A DNA stretch of 64,000 nucleotides from a virus (IMGVR_UViG_3300042448_002155:1-64000); one strand, 5' to 3'. Numbered from the stretch's first letter, positions 51,958 through 63,448 are shown. Translations and numbers: made by a program. The notes: generated from the letters alone by a model not told the origin.

Positions 51958-54900
51958 TTAATAAGATCGGGCTATCGATTGATATGGGTCTCTTGCCACA
52001 TCCGGGATTCTATTATACATAGTACTGTTAATACTCCCATTAGTGAGTCCCGATGCTGCTGCACTAAATTTTTGTATTTGGTCCCTATCGCCAAATAGGG
52101 AGACCTTATAATTCATGCCCGCAGTAAAGCCTTGACCTCGTGCCTGTGGAATTTCTGACATTCTCTTTGGATAGTCGGACTCATAAGCTGATCCTCCTGG
52201 CAAAAGGGGTGGGCCGGACATGGCTTCCTGAGTGTGATCTTTTTTGTTTTGATATAAAAAGCTAGCTGCTATAGCTATTCCAGCACCTATGGCTGCATTG
52301 CGGACTCCGGGTTTGGCGAACTGCTCTGCTAGATATTGTTTGTTCATTCTTTTGTACATCGATTGTGAGGCAGTTGATTTCTTTACCTGCGACAGGTCCC
52401 TAAGGGTGTCTGCAACAACTCCTGGAGTTGTTTCTGTTATATCATCTGCGGAAGAAAGAATTCTACTTGAAGCTAAATCTCCATTTAAGAAGGCTGCAGC
52501 TTCCTTGTCTGCCTGTGCATTCAATTCAAAGGCAGTTTTATTTCTTAGCGCTCTAGCTATTTGCTGTTCTTCCATAGTGCCTGCCCCTTCCTCGGCCTGG
52601 CCTTTTATGATTGATGAAATAACAGAAGAAGTTTTGCCTGTTCCAAAAAAGTCATCTGCAAAATCTAAGTCCAGCGCATCATCCATGATGCCTGCCTTTT
52701 GAGTATCGGACATATTGCCAAAAATGTCATCGACGTATTGTCTTAGTTGAAGGTTCTTAGTTGACTTTTCGTATATAGCCTTTTGATCTGACATTTGCAT
52801 ATACCTATGAAAGAGATTAAGGCTCTCATTGTCTATGTTTGTTGATGAGTCTGGAAGTTTTGTAAAAAACTCTGGAGCTATTTTTCTTCTTAATCCGCCA
52901 TATTGAAGGGCGCTAGTTAGTTCATACCCAGATATGCCCATTGATTTTTGCACGTCTTGAAGATTTCTTAGTAAATTATCTCCCAGTTCTATTTTTTTTA
53001 TCTCTAATGCTATTTTTGATGATTCTGCAAAAGAGCCACTTTGTATTTCGTCAGCTAAACTTTGTACTGCTTTTATTCTTTCTTGATTTTCGTCTAATAT
53101 TTTTTCTGCTGCAATTCGTGATCTTTCGCTTGTCCTGGAGACTAGCTCTTGTTCTTGACTGATTTGCGCATTTCTTCCCAGTTTTGCCATGGCTTCTAGG
53201 TAATAGTTTGAAGTATTAGCTACGTCTACTATCTCAGAGAGTGATCCTTTTGCTATAATTCCTCTGGCCCTTAAAACTTTTTCTACTTCGTCATATTGTT
53301 GAGATTCTACGGCTTTATTAATGTCAGTTACATCTGCAGCGTTGTCTGCCTCCAACATCCCTGCTGATAAACTTCTTGCAAAATTTATAAGATCATTCTT
53401 ATTCATTTTTTTACTAGTTAAGAAAGCTTCATCGAGTACAAGGGCCTTACGTGGATCCATTGGATCCATTCCATCAAGTTTGTGTTTTTGCCTTAAGTAA
53501 CCAAACATTTTTCCATACTGTTGCATTGTTTTGTCGCCAAAATCATTTAGGTTAGTTTCTTTTCCGTATAATTCTTTTAGTACTTTTACTCCCAAGTTTG
53601 GATCTCCATTTGCAAGCTTAGTAGTTTGCCCCAACAGCATTCGTCCAGATGTAAAAGTTTGCGTCATGTCAATGACGGTTTCAGCTGGAGTAAAAGCTAA
53701 CATTAGCTTCTTATTTATCAAGTCCTCTTGTATGCCAGGAATTGTCCCCAGCATGTCTTCCATCTGCCTTAGGCCATGTCCAACCACAGTAGCTCTATTA
53801 ATGTACTGTCCAAGGATGTTTGTATTTTCTATTGCTGAGTCAATACTCTTATTTATGAAAGATTTTCCTAGTGCAATACTTTTTTGTTCAGGGCTAATAT
53901 TTAACGCATTGACTGTCTTATAAAACTTATCTGATAAACTTTGTATTTCCCTATCGGCGTCTTCAAGATCAACTCCGCCTAAATTTAAACGATTTTTTCT
54001 TTGATCTTTTAATTCTTTCGTCATCTGTTGAAGTTGACTTTTTTGCGATCTACTTATCAGGCTCATGCTATCTAGACTTGATAAGACTTCTTGTTCGAGT
54101 GGCATTTCTGCCACTTCTGCCACTAGCCTCTGGAACCCAAGTGACATTAGTCCTGGATCTTGGTCACCTAAAGCGATTAATTTTGTTGCAGAGAAATGAG
54201 TAACTCCTTCTGTGCCATCGTCTAAAGTTCCAAAAACTCCTAATTTTTTAAAAAAGTTTTTATTAAAATCTCGCATTCCGCCAGTTCTAACACCATTGTC
54301 GAACTTAGCGCCGCTTAAGATGTCATTAACCTCAATGGTTAATTGTTCAATTGTACCCATCATTGAACTATTTATGACATCATCTGAAACTCCAGATCCG
54401 TCAAATGCCATTTTTAATCCAAGAAATTTAGAATCTCCTTTAGCCATCTCATCCAAAGTCTTCATAAAGAATCTATTGCCACCAAAAATTTCACGATAGC
54501 TTTCTATGTCCTCAAACCTAGTAAGGCCAATAACTTCGCCCATTGAAGTAGGCTGACGGACCATGGCGGCACCTAGTCTGCGCTTACCTTCAGACATATA
54601 GGTTCCAAGTATAGGCAATCCCTTATCGTCTAAGTCGAAACCTCCTAGTGCATGATAGAACTTTCTAATGTCATCTTCATGAAATAAAATATTATGATTA
54701 GAAACTCTGAACTGCGCAATCTGTGCGGAAATTTCATCGCCAGCTTCACCTATCGTTACCTTAATCGGCTTTCCTGATAATATCTTTGTTGGGTCAATGT
54801 CAATTGACTTTCCTGATAGCGTCTTTCTTCCAGTAGTTCCAGTCATTGCATTTGCTTCCGAGTTAAGAGCAAATCTATATACATCACCAACCACTGGAAG

Positions 54901-56811
54901 TCTCTGCCCATTTTTTGTTTTATACAACTCAGCTTCATAGTATTTTTTTAACAGATTTAAATATTCTGGAGAATCATTAATGCTTATACCACTTCTATGC
55001 AGATCTAAGATTCTTTGCGCAAAGTCTCTATTTAACATTTTTGAAAATTGCTGAGGTTCCGCAAACTGTTCAATATCTTGTTGTGCAAGTTTTTTAATCC
55101 CCTGCAAAACTTCACTGTTATCGGTTAAGCGCCCACTTTCCAATATCCCCTTAAATTCATCTAACACATTTCTTGAGTACTTGCTGGATATTGCTATATC
55201 TTCTGTGTTTCCAAATATTGCGTCATGGAAAGAAGCCAACATTGGGTCCGTGTACACTCTAGAAGTGGATTCAGCTAGTCCGCTTAGATTTAATACAGGA
55301 GTACCTGCTGCTATTCCTGTTTCTTTCTTTAATCCACTAATTGATGTTATGATTCCATACTTCTCAAATCTTTTTGAAAAATTTTTAAATTGAGCCGCTG
55401 ACTTATAAGAGTAATCAACACCGCCAATTCGCACAGAACCTCTAACCGTACCCTGAGATAAACCTATGGCCTCTCCGTCTTTTATATTTAGCTCAGATAA
55501 CTGCCTTCTTAATTCAACCTTACGAATCATTGATTGTTCATCCCTATTTTGGGTTAGACTCCCCAATTCTTGGTGCAAGGTTTTTCTTAATTCACTTGCA
55601 AATTTTGTATTGATTAACGATGAACCATCTCGACCTTTCTCCAACTCATCTAGCAGGCTCTTAATAACTCCGCTTGTTTCATCATCAATTAAACTTGAAT
55701 TGTTAGGGTCGTTTAGGAACTTTTTTATTTCATTGGTGCCGAATATGCCCTTATCGGAGTCATTCTTTCCGTCTCTAATAATATCTTTTACGAGATTTTC
55801 TAGTGAATTAAGTATTTTTGTTTTATCTAAATTTGACGTCGGTGTTGTCCGAGATTTAATTATTTCATCTAATACATTATTAACATAACTGCTTGCTTCT
55901 TCAACCGCTGTTCCGCCACCCTTATACTGAAAAGATTCTTCCATAAATGCTCTTACGTCAAATTGCTTTGTGCCTAGGGCAAAGTTCTTAGCGGTGTCCT
56001 GATCAAAGCCTAAGGCTATTGTCTCAAACACATTGTCCATAGCAAGAGTGGCTTGTGATAATTCATCCATTATTCCTTTAGGCCCAAAAACTGTAGGCTT
56101 GCTCAGGAACGATTTCATGAGGTCTCCGGATATGGAAATATCTCTTGGAGAAAGAACACCTTTTAATCTTTTTGGAAGCTTTGCAAATAATTTAGATAAG
56201 CCTTCGTTTCCACCTTTTAATGCTTTATCTAATTCGTCTGGAGTGAACAAAGGTCTTCCGCCTTTGGACATTGCCTCTAGGGTTTCCTCCATTGACAATA
56301 CTCGATCACCTTGGCGAAGACTAAGAGCCATTCCACCCTCATCGGTAGGAAATATTAATCCAGCCTTTTGATTTTTCATGTCCTGAAGGAATTTTCCAAT
56401 ACTTTCAGAGCCAGCTTCTGCTTTATGAATTTTGATTTGAGCACCGTATTGCTGATCTCCAGTCAACCCTAATGCTTCATTAATATCCATGAGCACCTGC
56501 CCGTAACCCCTGTACGTGGAAGGGCCAAGAGTTCCTGGCTCGATATTTACTAGCTCAGTCAATCCAAAGCTAGATACATGCTGCGCAACCTCTTCTATTG
56601 AATCGGATACGAACTGTGCTGATTGGCCTGCCTTTAGCCTTAGGGGGTCAATGTAGGTTGATTTAAATTTTAATTTTCCGTCAACATCAACAACTTCTAT
56701 CAATCCTTTTTGGCCAAGATAGCTTTTACTTAAAGCCTGTTTGGCTAAAAGTAATCGTCTCTCCCTTGGCATGGGAGATAGGTATGACTGAATATAATCA
56801 GATACAGACAT
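51958..56811 (-). CDS. Very large virion protein (1617 aa), tape-measure candidate
   Basis: It starts at an ATG overlapping the previous TAA (TAATG). It is mostly helical, with many Lys/Glu/Asp/Ser residues and coiled-coil-like parts (SRSQKSQLQQMTKELKDQRKNRL near 965-990; RIAAEKILDENQERIKAVQSLADEI near 1235-1260). One hydrophobic segment, NAAIGAGIAIAASFLYQ near 1511-1527, lies close to the C-terminus. No enzymatic motif is found. Its place after the 2207-aa gene and before the hub fits a tail-interior or tape-measure-associated protein. Confidence 0.6.
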   Translation of the reverse strand: MSVSDYIQSYLSPMPRERRLLLAKQALSKSYLGQKGLIEVVDVDGKLKFKSTYIDPLRLKAGQSAQFVSDSIEEVAQHVSSFGLTELVNIEPGTLGPSTYRGYGQVLMDINEALGLTGDQQYGAQIKIHKAEAGSESIGKFLQDMKNQKAGLIFPTDEGGMALSLRQGDRVLSMEETLEAMSKGGRPLFTPDELDKALKGGNEGLSKLFAKLPKRLKGVLSPRDISISGDLMKSFLSKPTVFGPKGIMDELSQATLAMDNVFETIALGFDQDTAKNFALGTKQFDVRAFMEESFQYKGGGTAVEEASSYVNNVLDEIIKSRTTPTSNLDKTKILNSLENLVKDIIRDGKNDSDKGIFGTNEIKKFLNDPNNSSLIDDETSGVIKSLLDELEKGRDGSSLINTKFASELRKTLHQELGSLTQNRDEQSMIRKVELRRQLSELNIKDGEAIGLSQGTVRGSVRIGGVDYSYKSAAQFKNFSKRFEKYGIITSISGLKKETGIAAGTPVLNLSGLAESTSRVYTDPMLASFHDAIFGNTEDIAISSKYSRNVLDEFKGILESGRLTDNSEVLQGIKKLAQQDIEQFAEPQQFSKMLNRDFAQRILDLHRSGISINDSPEYLNLLKKYYEAELYKTKNGQRLPVVGDVYRFALNSEANAMTGTTGRKTLSGKSIDIDPTKILSGKPIKVTIGEAGDEISAQIAQFRVSNHNILFHEDDIRKFYHALGGFDLDDKGLPILGTYMSEGKRRLGAAMVRQPTSMGEVIGLTRFEDIESYREIFGGNRFFMKTLDEMAKGDSKFLGLKMAFDGSGVSDDVINSSMMGTIEQLTIEVNDILSGAKFDNGVRTGGMRDFNKNFFKKLGVFGTLDDGTEGVTHFSATKLIALGDQDPGLMSLGFQRLVAEVAEMPLEQEVLSSLDSMSLISRSQKSQLQQMTKELKDQRKNRLNLGGVDLEDADREIQSLSDKFYKTVNALNISPEQKSIALGKSFINKSIDSAIENTNILGQYINRATVVGHGLRQMEDMLGTIPGIQEDLINKKLMLAFTPAETVIDMTQTFTSGRMLLGQTTKLANGDPNLGVKVLKELYGKETNLNDFGDKTMQQYGKMFGYLRQKHKLDGMDPMDPRKALVLDEAFLTSKKMNKNDLINFARSLSAGMLEADNAADVTDINKAVESQQYDEVEKVLRARGIIAKGSLSEIVDVANTSNYYLEAMAKLGRNAQISQEQELVSRTSERSRIAAEKILDENQERIKAVQSLADEIQSGSFAESSKIALEIKKIELGDNLLRNLQDVQKSMGISGYELTSALQYGGLRRKIAPEFFTKLPDSSTNIDNESLNLFHRYMQMSDQKAIYEKSTKNLQLRQYVDDIFGNMSDTQKAGIMDDALDLDFADDFFGTGKTSSVISSIIKGQAEEGAGTMEEQQIARALRNKTAFELNAQADKEAAAFLNGDLASSRILSSADDITETTPGVVADTLRDLSQVKKSTASQSMYKRMNKQYLAEQFAKPGVRNAAIGAGIAIAASFLYQNKKDHTQEAMSGPPLLPGGSAYESDYPKRMSEIPQARGQGFTAGMNYKVSLFGDRDQIQKFSAAASGLTNGSINSTMYNRIPDVARDPYQSIARSY

Positions 56812-59800
56812 TATCTAACACCGGCATTAATATCAATTTGCTCCGATCCAAAAGGATTCATAACTGGGATAACAGACCCTGATACTCCCATGCCACTCAT
56901 GAGTGATCTCAATCTTGATGCGGTGTCCGTTTGAGATCCAGATCCACCACCAAATCTAGGATAGCTAGGATTAGATAAACTAGCTTCCTGTAGCTGTTGA
57001 GGATAGTAACCCATCTGCGACATTTCTAGACCCATGCTTTGACCAATTTTTATTTTAACTTGATCCATACTAGTGTTTGGGTGCCAACCCTCCCAGCTTT
57101 CATCTGGTAGTTCGTGTCTAGCAAAGTAGTCAGTTAACTCTGGCCTCTTCTCTACATCCATACCCCAGGCTGCTTCATATATTCTTCTTTCAAGCCTTCC
57201 TGCTGTATCTAATATTCTTTTTCTTTCCTCTACGGGAGCATTAATCATGGCTTTAAAATGTTCTCTTTTTCTTTTGGGTATAGATAGAGAAAGCGATTCT
57301 ACATCAGTTCCATATTTTCCTGAATTTATATCTTCTATTGGAGCGCCGTACATTGTTCTCTTAGCCGCCGATTCATACTGGAAAGCTGCTCCCTTATCTC
57401 CAGCCATGTTAGCCATCTTAGCTAATCTAGTATTTTTAGTATAATTTAAAATGTCTGCATATTCTTCTAACGCAAGTTCTTTCTTTCTCGTTCTTGGTAT
57501 AAACTTTTCTCCAGTAATGGCCTCATTGGCCGAATGCAATGATGAGACGGTAAGCCCTGTTATTGCTCCTAATGTGGACATCACCAATTTACCCTTAGAG
57601 GTTTCTCCGAAAAATGAACCAGCTACTGCTAATGCAGCTGTTGCAGATATAGGATCTCTATTGCCAGCCTTATTTATCATTGGGGCTATGAAACTTTCAA
57701 AAGGTCTTTGCCATTCTGGGAAGGTTGCCCCGTATACGTTATTTCTTTCCCAATCCTCAGTTGCAGTTTGTTTGTTTACAAACTTCTTATTAATAAAAGT
57801 GTCTTTATGGGCCAGCATTTCGCCCATTCTGCCAAGAGCATGTACATTTGGATTAACGCCCATTTGCTCTGGAGTACTATTCTTGTATTTATATTCAGTA
57901 AATTCTTTTTTCTGTTGTAATGACGCTGATCGTTCTCTGAGTTCTTGAACTTTTAATTTATCTGCGGGGCCGTTCACCATCGAGTCTATGGTTTTATCTA
58001 GCGATCTGAATTGCTTTGAATACGGGGCAACATCGCCAAGTATCTTATATTGATCCATAACCCCATAGCGACCAGAGGCATCGGAGCTGAGTCTATTTAG
58101 TCTTTCATAGGCTACTCCTGGTAGTCTAAGTTCTCCTTCTGGGACTTTTGCAAACGGGTCACCCGTGGTAAAGTCAGTAAAGTATTCTGACCCAGGAAGA
58201 AATGGATACTGTCTTCCCATTGTATTCTTAATTGGGTTTATATAATCAACGCCAGATCTTTCTTTGGGTATAAATCTTCTTGTTATTTCGGAAAACTCGA
58301 TAGAACCTATTTGGCCTCCGCCTAACATAGGCACGTCCCCCAGGCCTCCTAGGTTCAGATCCCAAAATTGTCTTCCAGTTCCATACGCTTTAGAGGCTGA
58401 TTGTAATACTGATCTTTGAGGTGCAAAATCTCTTTGGCCTAATCCAAAACTTTCTCGCACACTGCTTGCTGCGAAACCATAAATTCCTAACATTTCTTGA
58501 GCCCTATATCCAAATTCTTGTGCTTGGATTTGTGGGTTACCAACACTCAATGGACTGCCAGCAGGTACGATTCGTTGGGGCATAATTCCAGATACTTTAG
58601 GTGGGCCATAAGCCATCTGCATGTATTGATTATTTATACCTGATATTGTATTTCTAGTTTCATTTCTTGCGGTGTTAAGGGATCCAGCCCTTCCTGCTAA
58701 CATTGCGTTAGAAGACGCCTGTGCGCCGTTTGGAGGGCCTCCAAAGCCTCCCATGGTCATTCCACCAGCAACTCCGCCCATACCGCCAAAAACGCCACCT
58801 CTGCCGTTAATGTATGGGTCTGCATTATATGCTCCAGACTGACCAGCCGGTGCATAGTTAGCTAGGCCTGCTGCCACTTCCTGTTGGTGCATCATCGTTT
58901 GAGGTTTCAGTATTTTACCGACAGTAGCATTTAAGGCTGGAACAAGAGGTCCGAATGGTCCACTGAAATATTCGCCAGATACAGGATATGGCCTATCTTC
59001 AAAATGCTTTCGCTCATAGCGATATGGATCAAATGGCCTAAGCGGAGAAATATCAGTATGGAACAATGCTCTTTCTATTGGGCTCCCCATATTATCTGAG
59101 GTAAACATTGCTCCAGCTTCTAATTTTCTGTATATACTTGGGCGGTAGTACATAATTTTTCCACCCATAAATGGAGTATTGCCTAACGGCCAAAACCGGC
59201 CTTGCCTAATAGCAACTTCGCCCTCAAATAATTGTTCTTTCTTTTCTTGAAAATTCATTCCACCGGGAGTAATGCCAGAACCAAGAGCTTGCAGATTTCC
59301 TACTGCTTTAGCAGCTCCGCCGATAAAGAATGGCGAGTAAACCCTTTCTCCCCTATCGTCCTTTTCATTGACCATGCCACCGATAGTTCTATCGACGGTC
59401 ATTACTCCTAAGCCAGCGCCATAAAGTGGTAGAACTCTTTTGCCCACCATTCCACTTGTAAATAGACCTATGGGAGAACCATATTGTGAGACATTAAGCT
59501 GTAAGCCAATAGTTCCAAAATATTTATTTAATCTTTCAATGCTATGCGACATTGCCGTAGATGCGCTGGAGTAGCTTTCTACGCTACTGTAGGTATTAAT
59601 TCCTAGTGCGCTTTTAACAGCGCCATATGGATTTTTGGCAAAGACGGTTCCAAAGGTTGGAACTAGAAGAGTGTCAGTTGCTGGACCCATAGCTGACCCA
59701 AGAGCATCACTAGATGATTCCGATATTCGGTAGGGGGCTGTGCTAAGTCTTGGATAAAGTGCTTTTTTGATTAATCCAGACTTTCCTACTTCTCCTATTC

Positions 59801-62800
59801 TTTGTGAGGTTCCAGTGACAAAAGGATCCAGTAAACCTTCAGCGCCCTTAAGAGTCTCTGCAGTGTTTCTTAACGCTCCTCTCTGTACTGCCAATTCGCT
59901 CAGTCCAGCTTTATTTGCTCTCATGGAACTTATATTGAATAGCGTAGCGAGTCCGGCGGCTTGTGCTTCTGCTAGCTGGCCAGGTGGCAGTTCTTTAGCC
60001 ATTGCGGTAAGAACATTGTTTAGCTCAATGAAAGTATTGGAGAAATTTTTTCCAGCTGCCCCAGCTGAGCTCGATGCTAGTAGCTCATTTCTTTGAATTA
60101 AATATTTATATAACTCGTCCTTGAGTGCATCTTCTCTTGTTAAGATTGTCGGGCTTGTAGATCTAATATGAGATCCTGAAAGTAGGTCATCTTTTTGTAG
60201 CAGATTTTGGATCCTGCTACCCGCCTGCTCCAGCGTCTGAGTTTCGTATCCCATTTGTCTTATTCTTGAAGCGTCGTGAAACCTTGCCTGAAGAACGTCG
60301 TTAGCAAATTGCTGAGTATCTTGAACATTATTAAGAGAAGAAACTCTTCTACCATTAAATAATCCTATGCCAGAATCCTCAAGGCGCGTCATTACTCTTC
60401 TTGGGAATGGATTTTTGAAGGATTGATTTCTGAAGTTTTCAAATGCACGCAACATTTGGCCTTCAGTAATCATTTCCTGTCCAGTGCCGGGAGATATACC
60501 TGTAACTGCGCCAGTATCATCTGCGAAGTTTAATTTGAACTGCTTACCCTTGGCTTCGACTGTTTCATTCTTAAGAAGACGCGCAAAAAAGGCTGGGTTT
60601 TCTGGATCAGTTTTTCTTTTTGCAAATCTTGACAACATGCGCCCAATTGAATTGGGTTGCTCATAATCAACGTCAAACTTCTGCCTGAGGGCCAGTTCTC
60701 TTTCTGGACTAACTCCAAGCCTCTTTAATAGATTTGATCTATTTTTACCATCAGCAAATTCTAATTCATTAAGCGATTTAGCCTTACCCTCTGAGGCTGC
60801 GTTTCTAGCAGACCTTGAGAGCATTTCGTTACTTCTTCTTGAGAGTGGCCTATAAAAACCTTGTAGTTCTTTTGCTTCGAATTCACCCGTAAGCGATCCC
60901 TGCTTAAAAGCCATTACATTGCTTTTACTTTTACCTCCACCATATGATAGATAAAAATCTGCGCCTTGTTCTCCCTTGGGAAGGAATGGTTGAGATATCT
61001 TGCCCTGTTGTATTTGAAAAAATGTACTTCCTGACATTTCATCAAATGAACCCTTTCCAAGCATTCGTGCTGGGTTGAAGTTGACTATGGGAATTTTTAA
61101 ATCATTAGCTAAAAAGTTACCAATGTTTGATACAGATTGTTTTAGTCCAGAAAAATCTAATACATTTCCAGATCGAGTAGTGTACATACCTTTCATTACG
61201 GAAACGCTAGATGATGTAGTGGTCGGGTCTGCTAACGCCATCCTCTTAGAGATTTCACCAAGTGCGACTCGTTCGTCTGCCCCAAGCCCCGCAAACAGAC
61301 CTTTGCTAACTCCTTCATCTAGGGTCATAGCTTTTAGTCCGAATACATTAAAGCCACCACTAAATATACCCGTACCTATTTGTTTTTCTCTAACTAAGAA
61401 ACTTCTTAGGCTGTCTAAATTGTCGGTATCTAAACCTCTTTTTCCTAACCTTTCAGCCAGTACTGCATTAGATACTTCTCTGCCGTTTGCATCTTTTAGA
61501 TTAATGCCTAATCTCTGTGCTGATCTTTTAATTAAAAAATCTTTTTTAGAAACTGATAAATTATTTAAATCTGCAAAGTCTTCAAAGTTTGCTTTTTTAG
61601 TTTTTAGAACTTTTGACGCTGCTCGAGGAATTCCATTCTCTAGTACAGAGTTCCATCCCTTTTCTGCCTTTGACATTATCGCGGCTTGAAATTCTTTTCC
61701 TTCAAATATTCTATTAGTATTTTCTATAGATGTTTTCAGGGCGTCCGTACTAAGAAAGCCTCCCTCAATCGGATCATCTACTGTTGTTGAAAATCTTTTT
61801 AATATTTCATCAAAAGCGTCGTCGCCCTCTTTTATGATTTTAGTTTTGCCAATAGTTATTTTTCTGCTAGTTTCCGTAGCTGAACTACTAACACTTATAT
61901 CATCTATGAATTTTCCTAACGTTTCAGAAAATCCCTGTCGGCTAGAGTTAGGTGTTAAATCTAATATTTGCTTTTGAAGTAGCTTCTTATATTCTACCTG
62001 CTCTATTGATCTATGGAATTCTGAACCACTAAACGACTTACTTCCAACTCCTCCGCCTCCAGTATTAGCTATCTTATTAGCTAGCCTAGATGTACCGCTA
62101 GAAAAGTTTGCTTGCACAGACTTAACTATGCCGACTAGGTCATCGGATGTCATTCCATCTTTACGTAGTGCCCCGCCCTTACGTAGTGCTGCATCAAAGC
62201 TTAACGCTTTATTTACTACGTCATATCCAATTCCAGTTTCTTTGAATTTGTTTACACCCTGATTGACTGCTCCGCCGACTCCCCTTAGTCCGGGTATTAG
62301 ATCTACATAACCAAAATTACCATCTGCCCCATCACCAAACGCTAACCTTCGACCAAATATAGCAGCCCTCTTTAAGGTATTATCATCTGCAGAGTTCGCT
62401 AAAGCCTGTCTAGCGTTGGTATTTCTTACGCTATGCAGGACTTCAGTTATGTTTGGACGGTTTTCGTAATACTTAGTCGTTGCTGCTCTAATGCCCGCTG
62501 AGGTTTGAGAGGAAACTTTTAAAGCCTGGTTTGTTATTTTACCTAAGTCATGACCTACTTCTCCAAGAATATCATCTAAGTCAGTGAATCGCTGAGCTGC
62601 TTTTGTCTTAAAGGAACTAACCCCAGACGACCTTGCAACGTCTCCCATTGATTGCCTGAAGTTATGAAGAGATGATCTTGCATTGCCTGCTGCTGCCCCA
62701 GCTAACTCAAATGGCAGGATCATAGTAGCTAAAGCTATTGATGATTCTTTAATAAAATCTGTAACAACATCTACTGGATTGTACCAATTAACCTTAGGCT

Positions 62801-63434
62801 TATCTTCTCTTCCTCCAAAAATTGGATCCACTAAGGCTTTTTGTCCAACATACAATGCTGGCAGTTCGTATGGCATTCGTCTTGCGGACGCAACCATTCT
62901 GGTCTGAATGGAGTCTCTACGCGCCCAGATTGCTGCTGGCTCATTTTCAATGCCTTTGCCCGCCTGATTGAGTTCTGCGGTAGTGAAATAATCACCCTTA
63001 TCAGTCAACTTTGTTTGACCTGCGGTTAACCTGCCATTGCTTTCAAAAACTAGATTACTATATGGGTCTAGCTGATCTGGATCCGCTCCGTCTATGGCTC
63101 TATTGACGCCACCTAGTTGGTCCATCTCTTTTCTGAGGCCAGTAAGACTTTTTACTGTCCTTGAAGAGAAACCTTCTGGATTAATGGAAGCCTGATCCTG
63201 AAGGGTTTTAGCTAGCTTCAGTCCACCTTCTCTAGTGATCTTACTAAGGACAAACATGGCGCCTAAAGTGGCTGCGCTCGTTGCAAAGAACCTTAGTACT
63301 GGATGGCCATTTAAGGCCTTGCTTACAAAGCCAGAGTTAGGAGCGTCACCTCGCTCCTCATCATTCATTGTCGGTAGGTCTCTAGACGTTACATTATAAC
63401 CTAAGTTTTGTATGGGTCCTGGATCTCTTACCAC
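56811..63434 (-). CDS. Very large virion protein (2207 aa), tape-measure candidate
   Basis: It starts at a GTG (63434) preceded by AAGGA. It contains three hydrophobic stretches: near 48-66 (LRFFATSAATLGAMFVLSK), near 228-248 (IALATMILPFELAGAAAG) and near 1915-1955 (ATAALAVAGSFFGETSKG, LGAITGLTVSS). A Gly/Met-rich linker (GGMGGVAGGMTMGGFGG) lies near 1545-1565. A region with YYRPSIYRKLEAGAMFT and YPVSGEYFSGPFGPLVPALNATVG near 1425-1500 recalls conserved segments of large structural proteins of other big phages, whose role I do not know. It directly follows the possible tail assembly chaperone gene, the usual tape-measure position. Confidence 0.6.
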   Translation of the reverse strand: MVRDPGPIQNLGYNVTSRDLPTMNDEERGDAPNSGFVSKALNGHPVLRFFATSAATLGAMFVLSKITREGGLKLAKTLQDQASINPEGFSSRTVKSLTGLRKEMDQLGGVNRAIDGADPDQLDPYSNLVFESNGRLTAGQTKLTDKGDYFTTAELNQAGKGIENEPAAIWARRDSIQTRMVASARRMPYELPALYVGQKALVDPIFGGREDKPKVNWYNPVDVVTDFIKESSIALATMILPFELAGAAAGNARSSLHNFRQSMGDVARSSGVSSFKTKAAQRFTDLDDILGEVGHDLGKITNQALKVSSQTSAGIRAATTKYYENRPNITEVLHSVRNTNARQALANSADDNTLKRAAIFGRRLAFGDGADGNFGYVDLIPGLRGVGGAVNQGVNKFKETGIGYDVVNKALSFDAALRKGGALRKDGMTSDDLVGIVKSVQANFSSGTSRLANKIANTGGGGVGSKSFSGSEFHRSIEQVEYKKLLQKQILDLTPNSSRQGFSETLGKFIDDISVSSSATETSRKITIGKTKIIKEGDDAFDEILKRFSTTVDDPIEGGFLSTDALKTSIENTNRIFEGKEFQAAIMSKAEKGWNSVLENGIPRAASKVLKTKKANFEDFADLNNLSVSKKDFLIKRSAQRLGINLKDANGREVSNAVLAERLGKRGLDTDNLDSLRSFLVREKQIGTGIFSGGFNVFGLKAMTLDEGVSKGLFAGLGADERVALGEISKRMALADPTTTSSSVSVMKGMYTTRSGNVLDFSGLKQSVSNIGNFLANDLKIPIVNFNPARMLGKGSFDEMSGSTFFQIQQGKISQPFLPKGEQGADFYLSYGGGKSKSNVMAFKQGSLTGEFEAKELQGFYRPLSRRSNEMLSRSARNAASEGKAKSLNELEFADGKNRSNLLKRLGVSPERELALRQKFDVDYEQPNSIGRMLSRFAKRKTDPENPAFFARLLKNETVEAKGKQFKLNFADDTGAVTGISPGTGQEMITEGQMLRAFENFRNQSFKNPFPRRVMTRLEDSGIGLFNGRRVSSLNNVQDTQQFANDVLQARFHDASRIRQMGYETQTLEQAGSRIQNLLQKDDLLSGSHIRSTSPTILTREDALKDELYKYLIQRNELLASSSAGAAGKNFSNTFIELNNVLTAMAKELPPGQLAEAQAAGLATLFNISSMRANKAGLSELAVQRGALRNTAETLKGAEGLLDPFVTGTSQRIGEVGKSGLIKKALYPRLSTAPYRISESSSDALGSAMGPATDTLLVPTFGTVFAKNPYGAVKSALGINTYSSVESYSSASTAMSHSIERLNKYFGTIGLQLNVSQYGSPIGLFTSGMVGKRVLPLYGAGLGVMTVDRTIGGMVNEKDDRGERVYSPFFIGGAAKAVGNLQALGSGITPGGMNFQEKKEQLFEGEVAIRQGRFWPLGNTPFMGGKIMYYRPSIYRKLEAGAMFTSDNMGSPIERALFHTDISPLRPFDPYRYERKHFEDRPYPVSGEYFSGPFGPLVPALNATVGKILKPQTMMHQQEVAAGLANYAPAGQSGAYNADPYINGRGGVFGGMGGVAGGMTMGGFGGPPNGAQASSNAMLAGRAGSLNTARNETRNTISGINNQYMQMAYGPPKVSGIMPQRIVPAGSPLSVGNPQIQAQEFGYRAQEMLGIYGFAASSVRESFGLGQRDFAPQRSVLQSASKAYGTGRQFWDLNLGGLGDVPMLGGGQIGSIEFSEITRRFIPKERSGVDYINPIKNTMGRQYPFLPGSEYFTDFTTGDPFAKVPEGELRLPGVAYERLNRLSSDASGRYGVMDQYKILGDVAPYSKQFRSLDKTIDSMVNGPADKLKVQELRERSASLQQKKEFTEYKYKNSTPEQMGVNPNVHALGRMGEMLAHKDTFINKKFVNKQTATEDWERNNVYGATFPEWQRPFESFIAPMINKAGNRDPISATAALAVAGSFFGETSKGKLVMSTLGAITGLTVSSLHSANEAITGEKFIPRTRKKELALEEYADILNYTKNTRLAKMANMAGDKGAAFQYESAAKRTMYGAPIEDINSGKYGTDVESLSLSIPKRKREHFKAMINAPVEERKRILDTAGRLERRIYEAAWGMDVEKRPELTDYFARHELPDESWEGWHPNTSMDQVKIKIGQSMGLEMSQMGYYPQQLQEASLSNPSYPRFGGGSGSQTDTASRLRSLMSGMGVSGSVIPVMNPFGSEQIDINAGVR

Positions 63435-63448
63435 GTTTTTTCCTTAGT

